Assembly (NCBI GenBank): GCA_029706075.1
Contig: JAINUG010000109.1
Location: 124,001-188,000, forward strand
Direction: 5' to 3'
DNA length: 64,000 nucleotides
Source of the DNA: Aldrovandia affinis
Lineage: Eukaryota; Chordata; Actinopteri; Notacanthiformes; Halosauridae
Positions 44,711 to 56,860 of this stretch are shown piece by piece. Made by a program: the position numbers and the translations under genes. The first letter of the stretch is position 1; every line of letters begins with the position of its first letter. The notes under the pieces are model-generated. The model worked only from the letters and a program-made list of their open reading frames with translations. It had not been told where the DNA came from and searched no databases.

Positions 44711-46192
44711 GAAAGTCACAATGAAATCAAGGCCAAGATTTTAAAAGAAGTGGCGTCTGCAATTTGTGAACCACTAACCCATGTTCTCGCTGTCTCTTTA
44801 AAAACCAGGGTTGTCCCAAAGGACTTGAAAGTTGCAAAGGTTATACCGTTACTCAAGGAAGGGGATCCTAGCATTTTTACTAATTATCGACCAATCTCTA
44901 TTTTACCTTGCTTCTCCAAAATTTTGGAAAAGCTAGTCAATGCACGAATGCTAAAACACCTGAATGATAACAATATCCTGTATAAACACCAATATGGATT
45001 TCGACGAAACCACTCAACATACATGGCCCTCTTACAACTTATAGACAAAATCGCCACAGCTTTAGACAATAATATGTTTGTAATTGGTATATTTTTGGAT
45101 TTATCGAAGGCTTTTGACACAGTCGATCATAAAATTCTCATTTCTAAACTTCATCGTTATGGTTTTCAGGATGTTGTTATCAATTGGCTTAGTGACTACC
45201 TTAATAATAGAGATCAATATGTATCTATAAATGGTTGTATTTCAAACAGAATCAAGCTATATTGCGGAGTGCCTCAAGGGTCTATTCTTGGGCCACTTCT
45301 ATTTCTGATCTATATAAACGACTTTGCTAGGATGTCTGATTCTGCATTGCCCATTCTATTTGCTGATGATACCAATATTGTCATATCACAAACAAACTTT
45401 AGGTCATTGATCAGAGAAGCCAATGATATTCTATCATATACTGCAAAGTGGTTCCAGATGAACAAACTTTCTCTAAATGCAAAAAATCTAATTTCATCAT
45501 TTTCAGAAACAAAAATAAAAATTACGCAAAGGAAGATGCAAAATTGTTTGTGAATAATATAGAAATTAATCAAGTCACTTCTGCAAAATTTTAGGTGTAC
45601 TAGTTGATGAAAAACTGTCCTGGAAAGATCACATCGATTATGTGTGTAAAAAAACTATGAAATCTTTTGGCATCATTAGAAAAGTTTGTTCATTGGTAAA
45701 TCAATCCTGTCTTTTAACACTCTATTATAGTTTAATGTACCCATACATATCATACTGTAACATCGTATGGGCCAGTACATATCCTTCTGCCCTTCAAAAA
45801 TTACTTTAATCCAAAAGAAATTTTTACGATTGGCAACTGCGTCAAATCGTTATGAACCATCAGCTCCACTGTTCAAGAAACTAAATCTGTTAACCATCTT
45901 CAACATCAATGTCTATCAAACATGTATTTTTATGTATAAATGTATGTCTCAAGATCATCACAGCATACCAAGTGTATTCAACAACTTCTTTTTAATGAAC
46001 TCAGATATCCATTCATATCCAACTAGACGAGCAAAGGACATTCATATTCATTATTGTCATACAACTCTTGGTCAACACTCCTTTAAATACAGAGGTCCAT
46101 CACTCTGGAATACCTGTCCCCTCTCTATCAAAACCTGTCCATCATTGTCTGTATTCAAGTCCAACATGAAAAAACACCTGTGTCATAATTAA
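44711..46192 (+). pseudogene. LINE ORF2: reverse transcriptase and C-terminal part
   Basis: RT blocks: [75 protein letters not shown] and the catalytic FADD ([11 protein letters not shown]). The frame breaks near 45490; the C-terminal part appears in other frames, including IQKKFLRLATASNRYEPSAP and GPSLWNTCPLSIKTCPSLS in 45767-46192. Nuclear retrotransposition enzyme, inactive here. Confidence 0.9.
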
Positions 46193-46471
46193 GGTGCTCT
46201 GTACATGGATGTATGTGCTATGTGTCTGTGTTTACTTTTATTTATTTTTTATTATTACTGTTATTATGAATTTCTTATTTGCTTTTTTACTTGTTTTTAA
46301 TTTCATTTTATGTTAAATACCAGGATAAATAGTCAATCCTAGAGGGGAGGTTTTATTATAAGCCCTTTGGGGTTTCTTACCTCTCCTGCACAAATTTGTT
46401 ATGCTTATTTGTTTCGTATACTTTGTTGTATTATATATATTTTTTGTGCTAATAAACTAAACAAAAACTAA
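44711..46471 (+). mobile_element. 5'-truncated non-LTR retrotransposon inside Tc1
   Basis: 1761 bp bounded by acctt at 44706-44710 and 46472-46476, a 5-bp target duplication. It begins within the reverse transcriptase region, has no endonuclease, and ends aataaactaaacaaaaacta. Clade is uncertain (L2/Rex/jockey-like by motif style). Confidence 0.88.
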
Positions 46472-46647
46472 ACCTTAACCCCATTGAGAATCTTTGGGAT
46501 GTGCTGGAGAAGATTTTGCGCAGCGGTCCGACTCTCCCATCATCAATACAAGATCTTGGCGAAAAATGTATGCAACTGCCGTAATCAAAGCTAAAGGCGG
46601 TCCAACTAAATATTAGTGTGTGACTTTTGTTTTGGACAGGCAGTGTA

Positions 46648-47459
46648 TGAATGGGAGGGAAACGCCCACTCTAACCAAACAATGGTGAGCTGTCAATTTT
46701 GCTACACATAAAAGCAGGTTTTTGATCATTTAATTGGCTTCAAAATAATGACTCATTGTACTTTTCTAGACATTCAGATTGTGGAAAAAAATTATAATAA
46801 TTGTGAGTCGCTCTCTTTAAAGTACAAGCACACCTGCAGACATTACCTGAAGCTTTATTTTTGGAATATCTGCTCCTTGAAAACAATTTGCACTGTGCCT
46901 GCAGTTGATTACATGTTTAGCCATTGTAGCGGAGTGCTAGGCCTTCACAAATGAACTGAAATTAGACTACTTGTAATAGACAGCTAATTGAATGGCATAA
47001 ACTGTATCCATTTTTTTCCTACTTCCCGACATCCGTCATTTGTGGATTGTAAACTGTCAATTGATTTCGAATCTGTAATCAGCAGTCACTTACAACGTAG
47101 GTGTCACACAGCATTTCACAGTGCACATTTTCCAGAGGAAAATATTTTGTACAAAGTGACAGACACACAATTAGAAAATAAAATTGCCTACATAGAGTAC
47201 AAAAAGTATATTTGTTTTATTTATTTAAAAAAATCAAAATAAAAGTATGCAAGCTAAAGCTGTCAGCATTTCAATGTTAAAGTTTTGTAACTCAGAACAG
47301 CAGCTCAGTTGTTGCTGATGTTATTAGGGAAGATTTGAAAACAGCTACAATATACAGTGGGCAATGGTTGGTTTCCAACCCACAACCTATGGATTACTGG
47401 CACAGTGGTTTTACTTTGTTTGTCTCAGGCCAAGCACTACAGAGATGACATTTAGATTT
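46648..47459. other. intergenic; no gene seen
   Basis: AT-rich DNA with only short unassignable ORFs. Confidence 0.5.
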
Positions 47460-47474
47460 AAAAAATGAAGAGGA

Positions 47475-47859
47475 GCTGGCGGATGGCCCAGCGGTCTAGT
47501 GCACCGCGCTTTGGAGCGGTGTGCGCTGCCCGTCAGAGACGCGGATCGAAACCCGCGTTTCTACCAGACCGCCCTGGTCGTCAGCCCGATCGGAGGCGGC
47601 ATTTGGCTGTCCGCCTCCGGGGGAGGGGGGCGGGAGAGCCGGCACGAGTCCGCCGAGGAGAAGGTTAATGGAGTCCGTGGAAGATCTCCGTCTCGAAAGA
47701 AGGCGGGGAAATAGGTCCAGGAATACGAATCTCGTTCCCGGAGGACGGGCGGCGGACTCGTGAGGGTGGGGAATTGAAAATAAAATAGAGGGTATAATTG
47801 GCTACTAAATTGGGAGAAAAACCGGGGAAAAATCAGAAATAAATTAAAAATTAAAATTA
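47475..47859 (+). mobile_element. SINE with 15-bp target duplication
   Basis: Flanked by aaaaaatgaagagga at 47460-47474 and 47860-47874. The head is tRNA-like (tggcccagcggtctagtg and box-B-like ggatcgaaacccg). The middle is CpG-rich. The tail reads gagggtataattggctacta aattgggag and A-rich. Young-looking, since the duplication is exact. Confidence 0.9.
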
Positions 47860-47984
47860 AAAAAATGAAGAGGAATAGATGGCCAAAATAAAATAAATTA
47901 CATTTAACAAGAATATCAAGACAATCAAGATGTGAGCAAAATATAGCCTACAATGACAGGTAACTGGAGAAAAAATGGAAAGAC

Positions 47985-48620
47985 CAACTTAATAGGACGT
48001 TGGGCAAACATGAGCCTCCAGAACAGCTTCAATGCACCTTGGCATAGATTCTACAAATGTCTGGAACTCTATACATTTTACATTTACATTTTAAGCATTT
48101 AGCAGACATTTATCCAGAGCGACTTACAAGATGTGCATTAGTACATGGTAGGAACAATCTTAGTTGGAAGGAAAACACCATTCTTTAATGAGAAATTACA
48201 TCATCTGGTGTTTTGATGATGGTGGTGGAAAATGCCATCTCAGGCACCACTCCATAAGTGTTCAATTGGGTTGAGATGTGACGATGGCCATGGAATATGG
48301 TTTACATTTACATATTGTTTTCATGCTCACCAAATCATTGAGTAACCATTCGTGACCTGTGATTGGGGGCATTGTCATCCATCCTGGAAGAGACCACTCC
48401 CATCAGGATAGAAATTCTATCTAAACATCAAGAGCTATGGCCTTTCAAAGTCTACATTTTCAATCATCTGCTTTAACACCACCATTTGGCCAACTGGGAC
48501 CATACCGCCCGGGCATGAGCTTGATAAGATCCTCTACAATGTAGTTTGTGAGCATCCCTGTGGATTTTTCTTGCCTGCTCCCATGTACATGTATGGGCAA
48601 TTCTCACTTTCCTGAGAATT
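47985..48620 (-). mobile_element. decayed Tc1/mariner transposon
   Basis: Nucleotide phrases ttggcatagattctacaaat gtctgg, ttgatgatggtggtggaaaa, gtgttcaattgggttgagat and gggggcattgtcatcc are the reverse strand of a common fish mariner-like transposase gene; the frames are destroyed. A SINE tail interrupts it. Confidence 0.6.
48062..48170 (-). mobile_element. SINE tail fragment within the mariner relic
   Basis: tttacattttaagcatttag cagacatttatccagagcga cttac then agatgtgcattagtacatgg; matches 27895-27990. Confidence 0.6.
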
Positions 48621-48726
48621 GTTGCAATATGAAGTAATAAAAACTAAATTGACACCTTGATGGCCAATATTTTCTGACACTCTTATCGGTTGTGAATCAG
48701 GAAATGTACACCTTGTCCGTAAAAAT

Positions 48727-49225
48727 TAGGGATGCTAATTTGAAGACATTTCCTTGATCGATCATTGCCCACGTTAACGAACAATTAATCCATTAAGCTT
48801 AAAAATAAAATAAAAAAACAACGAAATGTAGCATATGACAGAGAGTACAAAATGCATTTTTTTTTCCTCAAACAAAGCTTTATTCAAACCTCTGAGACAC
48901 GGGCCTATTTTAACAGCATAAAACAATAAGAATTATTAAGGAAATGAAACACCATTCAGTAGGCCTAAGAACAAAAACAATATTCCTTTTGAAATGAAAA
49001 GGGCTGTCTGACAGCAGAGGCTTGGGCAACTTGGGGAAAGAAGAAGAAAAAAAGAGAAAGAAAAAAAAAAAAAAGATTTCACAAAAAAGTAATGTTAGGT
49101 GTGTTTAGCAATATTATTACACTCACTAGTTTGTGCTATTGGATAACTCCGCTGTGCTGTGATACATAATTGCCGTAATTCTTAACGGCGATTAACTGAT
49201 CATCGATTAATCATTAACATCCCTA
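48727..49225. mobile_element. hAT-type non-autonomous element, 499 bp
   Basis: Ends tagggatgctaat and attaacatcccta, with an exact 8-bp duplication gtaaaaat at 48719-48726 and 49226-49233. Shares tttattcaaac, gaaatgaaacaccattcagt aggcctaa and aatgaaaagggct with the copy at 20787. Confidence 0.93.
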
Positions 49226-49233
49226 GTAAAAAT

Positions 49234-51613
49234 ATTAGATGTTTAAAAAATCTTGGTTGTTTCAGACAACTGTTGGACAGCCCACACACGCACAAATACG
49301 AGACGGTTGAAAACATTTCCGACTGGTCTACACACCAAAATAACAGTATCCTAACAACTTAAATATTCTGCTTTTGCACATTGTGTCACGTGACATCATT
49401 TCTTCACCTCTAGCATGTGTACAAATCATCCCTGGACAATTATAGCACAGAACAAGAGGGAAGGTTTTAGACTTTGAGCCAAATGATGACCCTGCAACTG
49501 ACACAAAAACACAGGCGAATGACAAGAGGCATGTTATACCTTGAGAGACCCTCGCAGTGAAGGACTGCGAAAGCTAAACTAATGCAGTCATGACAAATGA
49601 TGGATATAGGCCATTCATTAGCCTACATCAAACCTAGGAAAACTGCCTCATTTGCCAGCATTTTTTTGTCATGACCCCTATGTAAATAACCCATTTCAAA
49701 TGAAAACTAAAATACTTCAAACTGAAGTGGATTTATTTGCTAAAAACAAAATGTTCTTTATATGAACACGGAAAATAGTATTTTGACATGTCCTTCGATA
49801 GCTCTTAATTTTTGGATTTCATCATTATGAAAATAGTCATACATGTCTACTTTGTTTAAGAATAGAAGATTTGCTTAATTGTTACAAAGAAATAAAGGTG
49901 TCTCCAACAATGCACAGAACACAGACAAAGTTTCTTAATAGAGCGATCATGAAAAGAATCGATTTACTGCTGGGATGAAATGGTCATAGTCTTCACTTCT
50001 GAACACTGCACTAACAACATTATTCAAATACAGTGAACTGCATTTGGGCATTGAGGCCATTTCTGGTCAGATCACAGCCCTGGCCTGGGGTGTGTGGGGG
50101 GAGAACCAGAGGCAGCTGTGGAATGGAGGTTTGTGTTCTCTCCATTCCAGCCTCTCTGCCAAGAGGCAAAAATGATCCAGTGTTAAATTTCACCGGCGCA
50201 GTCTAAGGCTCTACACGCTGCCATTTTAACTCCCCAAGTTTCCTCTCTTTACTGTGAGGCACAGTCGCATTTCAGCTGTGAGGCAGTCGTTTTGATCGTC
50301 AGTCAGGTCAGCCTGCTGGAAGCCGGGTTTTTAGCCACACAATGTAACGAGGAGCATCAGACCTCCTCTGGTCCTCACAGGAAAGTCAAATCGCTTTTAA
50401 AACGGATATACGGCTACAGGGAAGAGTCAAAATCGAAATTTCTTCGAAGATCTAATTTCTTCTCCTTTTTTGGGGGTTTAAGTCAAGGATTTTAAATGGA
50501 GGCTCTCACAAAAAAACCACTCAAAATCAGAAAACACTGCGGTCCTGGAAGGGCATGGTCCAGTGGGCCTCAGCTCTCTACATACTGAGCGCACTCAGAA
50601 TGGAGAGGGGGCTTGGATCTGTTCAGTTTTATCCTTTTCAAGCATCTAAAGTGATTGGCAGGAGCCCCCACCCCCCACCCCACCACGAACCACAGCCCTC
50701 TGGAGTCAGGAGGACTGGGTGCCCCCTCCCTGGAGATGTGCTCGTTAGATTAATCAAGTCTGGGGGAGGCCAGATCCGAGGACTCGGCTCTGTGCAAACA
50801 CACACGGGCAGGACCTTTCACTCTGCTCCTGCTCACGAAACTCAAACATCTGCCAGATCATCCGTGGGCTGCTGGGAGGAAGTGGGGCGTAGACTGCCGA
50901 TAACGAACCATCGCAGGAAGCGGTGCGATTTAACAAGGTACATGGCAGAGTGGGTCTCACAACTTACAGAATGCCCTACGAGAGGTCATTTCTAACTTCA
51001 CTCATTCCCATTTTCCCGTTGCCTTTAAACATTGCAAACTGTAGCCAACATCTAACATCTATGGTACACAGTGTGAAGTGCATCAGAGTGGAATCGTTGG
51101 CCACAGGATGCCCAAAAGACCACAATTATCTTTTTCTTTCTTTCCATAAAACATTTTGAAATACACTTATGAGCAGCAATTCTGGAAGCCAAATGCAAAC
51201 TACAGCCTGCCATGTGTTTAAAAAAATAGCATAACATTTTCTGACATGACATTCCCTGAGGACTTCTGCCTGTGTTTGTTTTTTGTTTTTCTTCCTAATG
51301 GTTAAGGTTAGGATTTAGGTGGAGTTTGCTGGTCCTGTATCAGTGTTTAGGGGTAACTTCTGACTCGTGCTTGACTCTTAAGGTCTGTGATAGTCAATTC
51401 AAGATAGCTGTGACTTGCACACTGTGCCCTTATTGGATATGTAGCTGTTAAAGAGAGTCAAGTGATTTACAAGCCAATGTTTATGACCATTCTGACAGCT
51501 TCATGAGATCTTTTATTTTAGCTTTTTTCAGTTGCGGAAAAAAACAACAAAAAAACAGCTGTGGTTGTCCATATTTTGTATTCATTTTTCTTTTAAATTA
51601 GATCATTAAGTCA
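49234..51613. other. intergenic; no recognised gene
   Basis: ORFs up to 146 codons (50555-50995, plus) show no family features. A C-rich tract lies at 50663-50690. Confidence 0.45.
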
Positions 51614-51780
51614 TAGTTCTGTGTGGCTCAGTAGATAGAGCATGGCGTTGACAATGCTTAGGTTGTGGGTTCAATTCCCATAGGGATCACATATACTGAA
51701 AAAAAGGTTAGCATTCACTACTGTAAGCCGCTTTGGATAAACAGCATCTGCTAAATGGCATGCATTATATTCTATTATGT
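51614..51780 (+). mobile_element. tRNA-derived SINE, second family
   Basis: tggctcagtagatagagc, box B ggttcaattccc, gccgctttggataaacagca tctgctaaatgg. Same family as 34733. Confidence 0.8.
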
Positions 51781-52073
51781 TGCTTTTCGTTACAGGCCAA
51801 TACGTGTCCACACAATATTCCAATTAAATGCTGAACACCTAAAATGCGGAGGGTGTCATTCTGCACATCTGCCAAACATTTAAGAATGTCAAGGTGTCAG
51901 GGTGGTCTACACCAAAAGGATATAGAGTTGAACCAGTTTAAACTGGAAAGCCGTGGGGAATCTTCTGGGAGAGGGGGAGTAAAGGCTACACCACCAGTAT
52001 AGCTGCCCATTTGCCAGGGAGTGGCCACTCAGGAGGCCTGACAGAGATGCCCCCAAGCTGAGCCACAGTGATG

Positions 52074-52132
52074 GAGAATGAGGCGTCACAAAATGGGTGG
52101 TGCTACTTTTTTGGAGCTACATTTTTTCCCCC
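52074..52132. mobile_element. MITE end fragment
   Basis: agaatgaggcgtcacaaaat gggtggtgctac, the left end of the family at 13649, 17128 and 63430. Confidence 0.45.
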
Positions 52133-52399
52133 TTCATGGAAGGGCATGTCGTTACTCCCCTACCTGATCTCGCCTTAAACCAGAGAAAAGGGGGCACGCT
52201 GGTGTGCCTCTCCATAAACCTACATCTGAATGTGACGGCAATGGGGTGGAGCCATGTGTGATGGTGTCATGTAGTGTAATGTTTTTTATTTATTGATTGA
52301 TGCGTGTTGCCTAGGTATACGGTTAAGAGCAGAACTACGCCCCTACTAGTCTGGAATGGAATCCTGACTGTGCCAGTGCCGACCGTGTCCAGCAACTCT

Positions 52400-52660
52400 G
52401 TGGGCGCTGCGTGATTGGCTGTTGCATCACCAAGGGAGAGAGGGTATTGGTCGACTGGGTTTTCACCACCTCATTACGCAAAAGTGGCTCCTCCGATCGA
52501 TTGGCCGCCTGCAGTGTGCCAGCTGCAGCTACATAAATGGCACAGTCCGACTGCAACGACTGCACAGCTCTGTCACAGAGAAGTGGCAGCTGGATAGGTG
52601 TTTCTCGGAGTGTGTGCATGCTTGTCCGAGCTCTCCCAAATCGATGGAGGATGTTGTAGA
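52400..52660. repeat. possible dispersed repeat related to 11497/32410
   Basis: gattggctgttgcatcacca and gtttctcggagtgtgtgcat then tcccaaatcgatggagga resemble the body of the SINE-like repeat at 11497 and a CpG-rich stretch at 32410-32620. Alignment by eye is partial. Confidence 0.3.
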
Positions 52661-52868
52661 CATAGGACAGACCAACAAAATACTGTTAGGCCCTTCATAT
52701 TGTGAAGATAAAAAAGTTGTACTAAAAGATTCAACTTTTTACGCAGAATTCTGGAAAACAAATATTACATGCAGACCACACCAGTGTTTACGTCATCAAA
52801 TACAGACTGGTGTTCCAGGGGAGAAAACCTCAGGCCTCTGACCTAGAACTGGGTTCAAGTTTTATCTG

Positions 52869-53075
52869 GAATTATTAGACCTGGGGTGGTCCTGGAGGGC
52901 CGCAGGGTGTGCAGGTTTTCACTGTTACTCAGCAATTAATTGATCAATTAAAGCAGTCGATTATACAGCCAACTCACCTCACCTGGGTTCTTGGGCCTAA
53001 ATTGGTTGCAGACTTTCAGGTGAAAATAAAAACAGCATACCCTGCAGTTCTCCAGGACCAGGGTTGTCCCCCCTG
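52869..53075. mobile_element. MITE with tcctggagggccgcag-type ends, copy 1
   Basis: Left ggtcctggagggccgcaggg tgtgcaggtttt; right aaaacagcataccctgcagt tctccaggaccagg. Inner core caattaattgatcaattaaa. Confidence 0.65.
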
Positions 53076-53129
53076 TACTAGAAAGCACCCAATATGTTCA
53101 TATCCATCATTGTTTTAGTCTCCCCCAGT

Positions 53130-55526
53130 GAAAGTTGGGCTTGCCTTTCCAGCCCTGACCAGAATAATGAAACACTGCAAACATCAGCAGGCAGATATTA
53201 CAACAGTACCTCCCATGGTGACTTGTCAAAACTGTGAATTTGTCTGCGAGCCAAACTTAATCTCAGAGTGAAATTCGTTTCCGATCAAACGGACGCAAAG
53301 CCACGATAGAGGTTTCCCCCCACAGCATCCAGGTCGTGTCGCCTTACACGTAGAGACGATGTGGGGCTGCTTTCATAGTTTTTACTTGACTCTCTTAGTT
53401 TTTACTTTACTTTCTTCCCATCCTCAACACAAGCTTGCAACAAAAGCCCAGAGCACACTTTCTACCATGGGAGGGGTTACAAAATGCAATCGATGAGCAG
53501 ACACACTAGAACCATAATAAAGATCAGACAATGGGCGTGTGGTTCACTTTGTCCTGCCCGTAAAAGGAATCGTTGCTGCCATTTGGTCCAGGCTTGCTGC
53601 TCTTTTACCAGTGGCTCCTCATTTCCTGTCCTGACTAAAGTAATTTCATGGTTCTGCAAAATGCAGAGGGCATTCTTAAGTAAGAACAATAGCAATAGCA
53701 ACAGCCCACAGCCAATAGTCAACAGACCAGAGCATTTGGTGCATCCATGTTACCAAATGTATCTAATGTATGTTTTTAACTAAGTGGTAGGTTTAAAAGA
53801 CAAGTTAAAATGTATTCAAACAACCATTTAGAAACTTGCATACATATTGCAGATAAATGCCAGGAGTTGGTATGTTTGTCTTACCCCATCAAACCCCTAT
53901 AGAACTTAATCCATGAACTCCTAAGACCAGACAAATGCCAATTAATGTTGTTTTTTTCTAGAAATGACCTATAATCCTCAGACAAAGAGGAACAACCATT
54001 AGTTTACATTGGTCTCAGTTCTCACGTAAAATTAGGTCAGATTTTAAGGCAGGCATGATAGCTGCAGTCAATGCAGAGGAGGGGAATACAGTTTAATGAA
54101 AAGGAAATGTGGGAAATGTAAATGGATGTGTGTTTGCATGTTTGTAACGCACATTTTTTGAAGGGGGTTAATTTATATGTGGAATAATTTAAGGCATTTA
54201 CAGTACTACACTGGACTGTCTCAGTACTTCAATAAATCAGTACGTCTTATTAGGCCAACATTAAATACTTATTTAACTGTATTGACGTGGCGTACATTGT
54301 TGCTAGTTTACCAAATTACAACGATCGGTGGCAAGATCGTGTACATTTCACCCGACATACGATTTGAAAGAAAAAGGAAACTGCTCGACACACTGTAGCG
54401 TGCGCCGCCTGTTTCAAATACTGTATCAACTACAATTAGATCATAGCCTAGCCATCAAAGGTAGCGCAGGGGCATCCCCGTAATGAGGATTTGAGAGGAA
54501 ATTCACACAAAGAAATCTCGGTACAGCCAGATATTGACTCAATCGGGACACGCACAATAAAGACGTATTTGTAGGACTTGTTAAAAATCATATTGTTTAA
54601 TTTTCTTATTGTTTTATTTGATTTCAAATGAATTAAATGTAAATTTGAGTACCACAGCGCCACCACCATCACAGATCAGCGCAAACAAAAAGCAGATCTC
54701 CCACGGTGCGCAGAGCTCTACAAAAAAAAAAAAAAAAAAAACTGACAGCGTTTCAACCTCAATTTCAAGGAAAATAAAACAATCCTCTGCGATCATGGAG
54801 GGTCACGGAAGATCTTTTAGAATAAAGGACCGCCGCATTTTTTGCATGGCATATATCTACCACCCAGTTAAATCCATAACTTAATATAAGCAAAGCTAAA
54901 AATGTCAACCACCTCAACACACAAGCTGGGGCAGTTCCCCCATAGCTACTTGTAATTCATACAAGACAATCAAACGTAACTAGATTCCTAGCTTCATCCA
55001 CCGTAGTTTAATTTTAGACAAGTATAAAAACATTTTTCTCTGTCGAACTAACCTTTATAACCAATGATATATATATATATATATATATAGCTTGACAAAG
55101 AATACTATTTGAAACAGTGCAACGTAGCTACGCATTTTGCGTTGCTGGCAAATTGCTTGCTAGCTAGCGATCGTTTTCATATAGGAAAAAAAGTCCAGCA
55201 AAATGAATTGAAGTTTTCCTTTTTCTTGATATTTAAACGGTGGTAATAATGCTTTAAACATAAAACAGTGTAGATGCATTCAGTTTGAAATTCTTTAAAA
55301 TATCAAGGCGAAGATAAATTACTTTGTTCTAAAATTTGCCAGAAATGCCAGGATTGACGCGACACCATGGGCGGAATTAGCTAGCTTGCTTGCTCAAGAG
55401 AGCTAGCTACGTTCTCAACCAAGAGAATGCCCACTTATTATGAATCATTTCAATTTTAGCATTAAAAATATCGAATTATTACATTAAACCAGTACTTCAT
55501 ATTATAGATCGAAAAAATGAACTTAC
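53130..55526. other. intergenic; no recognised gene
   Basis: Short ORFs only. A 20-base A run lies at about 54721-54740. Confidence 0.45.
55066..55089. repeat. (AT)12 microsatellite
   Basis: Uninterrupted AT run. Confidence 0.9.
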
Positions 55527-55569
55527 CAGCAAAGCCGCCAGGGTGGGTGATGTAAATTCTGCCCAACAT
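55527..55569 (-). other. candidate first coding exon or non-coding 5' exon
   Basis: On the minus strand an ATG opens 14 codons (MLGRIYITHPGGFA) and runs into G|gtaagt, a perfect donor, in phase 1. I do not recognise the peptide. The phase does not match epc1 exon 2 (phase 0), so an N-terminal epc1 isoform would have to start at an internal ATG. It could equally be a lncRNA exon or chance. Confidence 0.25.
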
Positions 55570-55839
55570 GATTACCCCAAAGACAGGAGGTATTGCAATC
55601 GAGTTGGTGTTTAGCAAACAACAAACGCCATGCAGCAAAATGATCGTAAAACATTTCCCTGTTTTTTCCTTTCAATGTATACCGAGGTAAACCAAACATC
55701 ACCCTGTTGGCGATCTGGGTGCTTCTGTTTAGCCGTGAGCGGTAACCTAATGTAGCTCAGAGAAAATAAGAGCGTTATTTCAAGAAGATTAAAAGCTGAC
55801 CCAGCCAGAAGAAGACTCGGGTATGGGGTTAACAACTTT

Positions 55840-56050
55840 GCGATGGCAAACAGACGCGTCGTGATTGGACGGCGACCGGCACCAATCACCTGTGGAGAGC
55901 CCTGGGCTGATGAGCTCATTGAACAGAGAAAGTTCAGTGTTGTACAAAACGTCCAACACGAAATAGGGCCGTGGCTTGTCAGTGAATGCGGTATAATAAG
56001 CACCGTTTATGAGGCGGGGGATCATTTTACTTATGCCGGAGGAAAAATGT
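55840..56050. promoter_or_regulatory. possible orphan promoter with inverted CCAAT boxes
   Basis: CpG-containing stretch with an attgg (55864-55868) and ccaat (55882-55886) pair in opposite orientation only 13 bp apart, around cggcgaccggc. It lies about 270 bp upstream, on the minus strand, of an ATG followed by a consensus splice donor. Direction and activity are inferred. Confidence 0.35.
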
Positions 56051-56589
56051 GAGGATTTTACAAGTCACACTCGATAGACACGTAACCAAATGGCTCTGTT
56101 TACGGATTAAGTAGTCGCGTAATCAGTAGGCAGTTATTGTATACATCAACGGTATTATGAATACGATGCTATGTTTCGTCGCTTTTTTCCATTTTGAAAA
56201 CATGTTTTAGATGGAAATCTGTGGGGAAGTACCTAGTGTGCCAACAAGACAAGGACATTGGGCTGTTGAATAGGCCATACTACAAGCGCTCAAATACACA
56301 AATAATAATAATATATTAAAACGGATGTATTACAACGGACAGCTATTTATTGTATTTCTTTATTTTGAAGAAAAGTGAAATTTGCACATTGAATATACAA
56401 ACAGCATACCGGCCTACCCATTGCAAACAATTCTCCAAGGAGCATGGGACTGCTTTTGTGTTTGCATTGAACTGACCCTCCTTCTACCTGAGGGCCTGGC
56501 AGATCCGTGTTCTTTAATGTTATTCACCCTGTAGAATACAATCCACAGAGGTTGGCATCACCTGTTCTGGACTCAAGGAGGGTCCACAT

Positions 56590-56860
56590 AGGGCAAGGGT
56601 GGGTCAGGAGGACCGTATCTGTTTCTGGATTTCATGCCAACCTCTGCTCTTAACTTTGAATCTGAAATTGTATCTACATTTCTTGTGAATGACAGCTGAA
56701 GACTGTTCTTGTGTCCCTATACAAAAAGTTTACTGTGATGTAAGTGAACTGGTGTTGCTGTATACAGTCAATTAACTAATTGAGTCAGGGAAATTGGTGA
56801 AAAGAAAAACCAGCATATACACTGGCTCTCCAGGACCAGAATTGCCTGGCCCTGACATAG
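56590..56860. mobile_element. MITE with tcctggagggccgcag-type ends, copy 2 (decayed)
   Basis: Right end aaaaccagcatatacactgg ctctccaggaccagaattg matches copy 1; core caattaactaattgagtca; the left end near gggtcaggaggaccgtatct is weak. Confidence 0.45.

Larger units (their letters stand above)
43715..46645 (+). mobile_element. Tc1-like transposon split by a LINE
   Basis: Ends cactgcctggccaaaaaaag t and its near complement acttttgttttggacaggca gtg, with TA at 43713-43714 and 46646-46647. The element itself is about 1.17 kb (43715-44710 plus 46477-46645). Confidence 0.92.
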
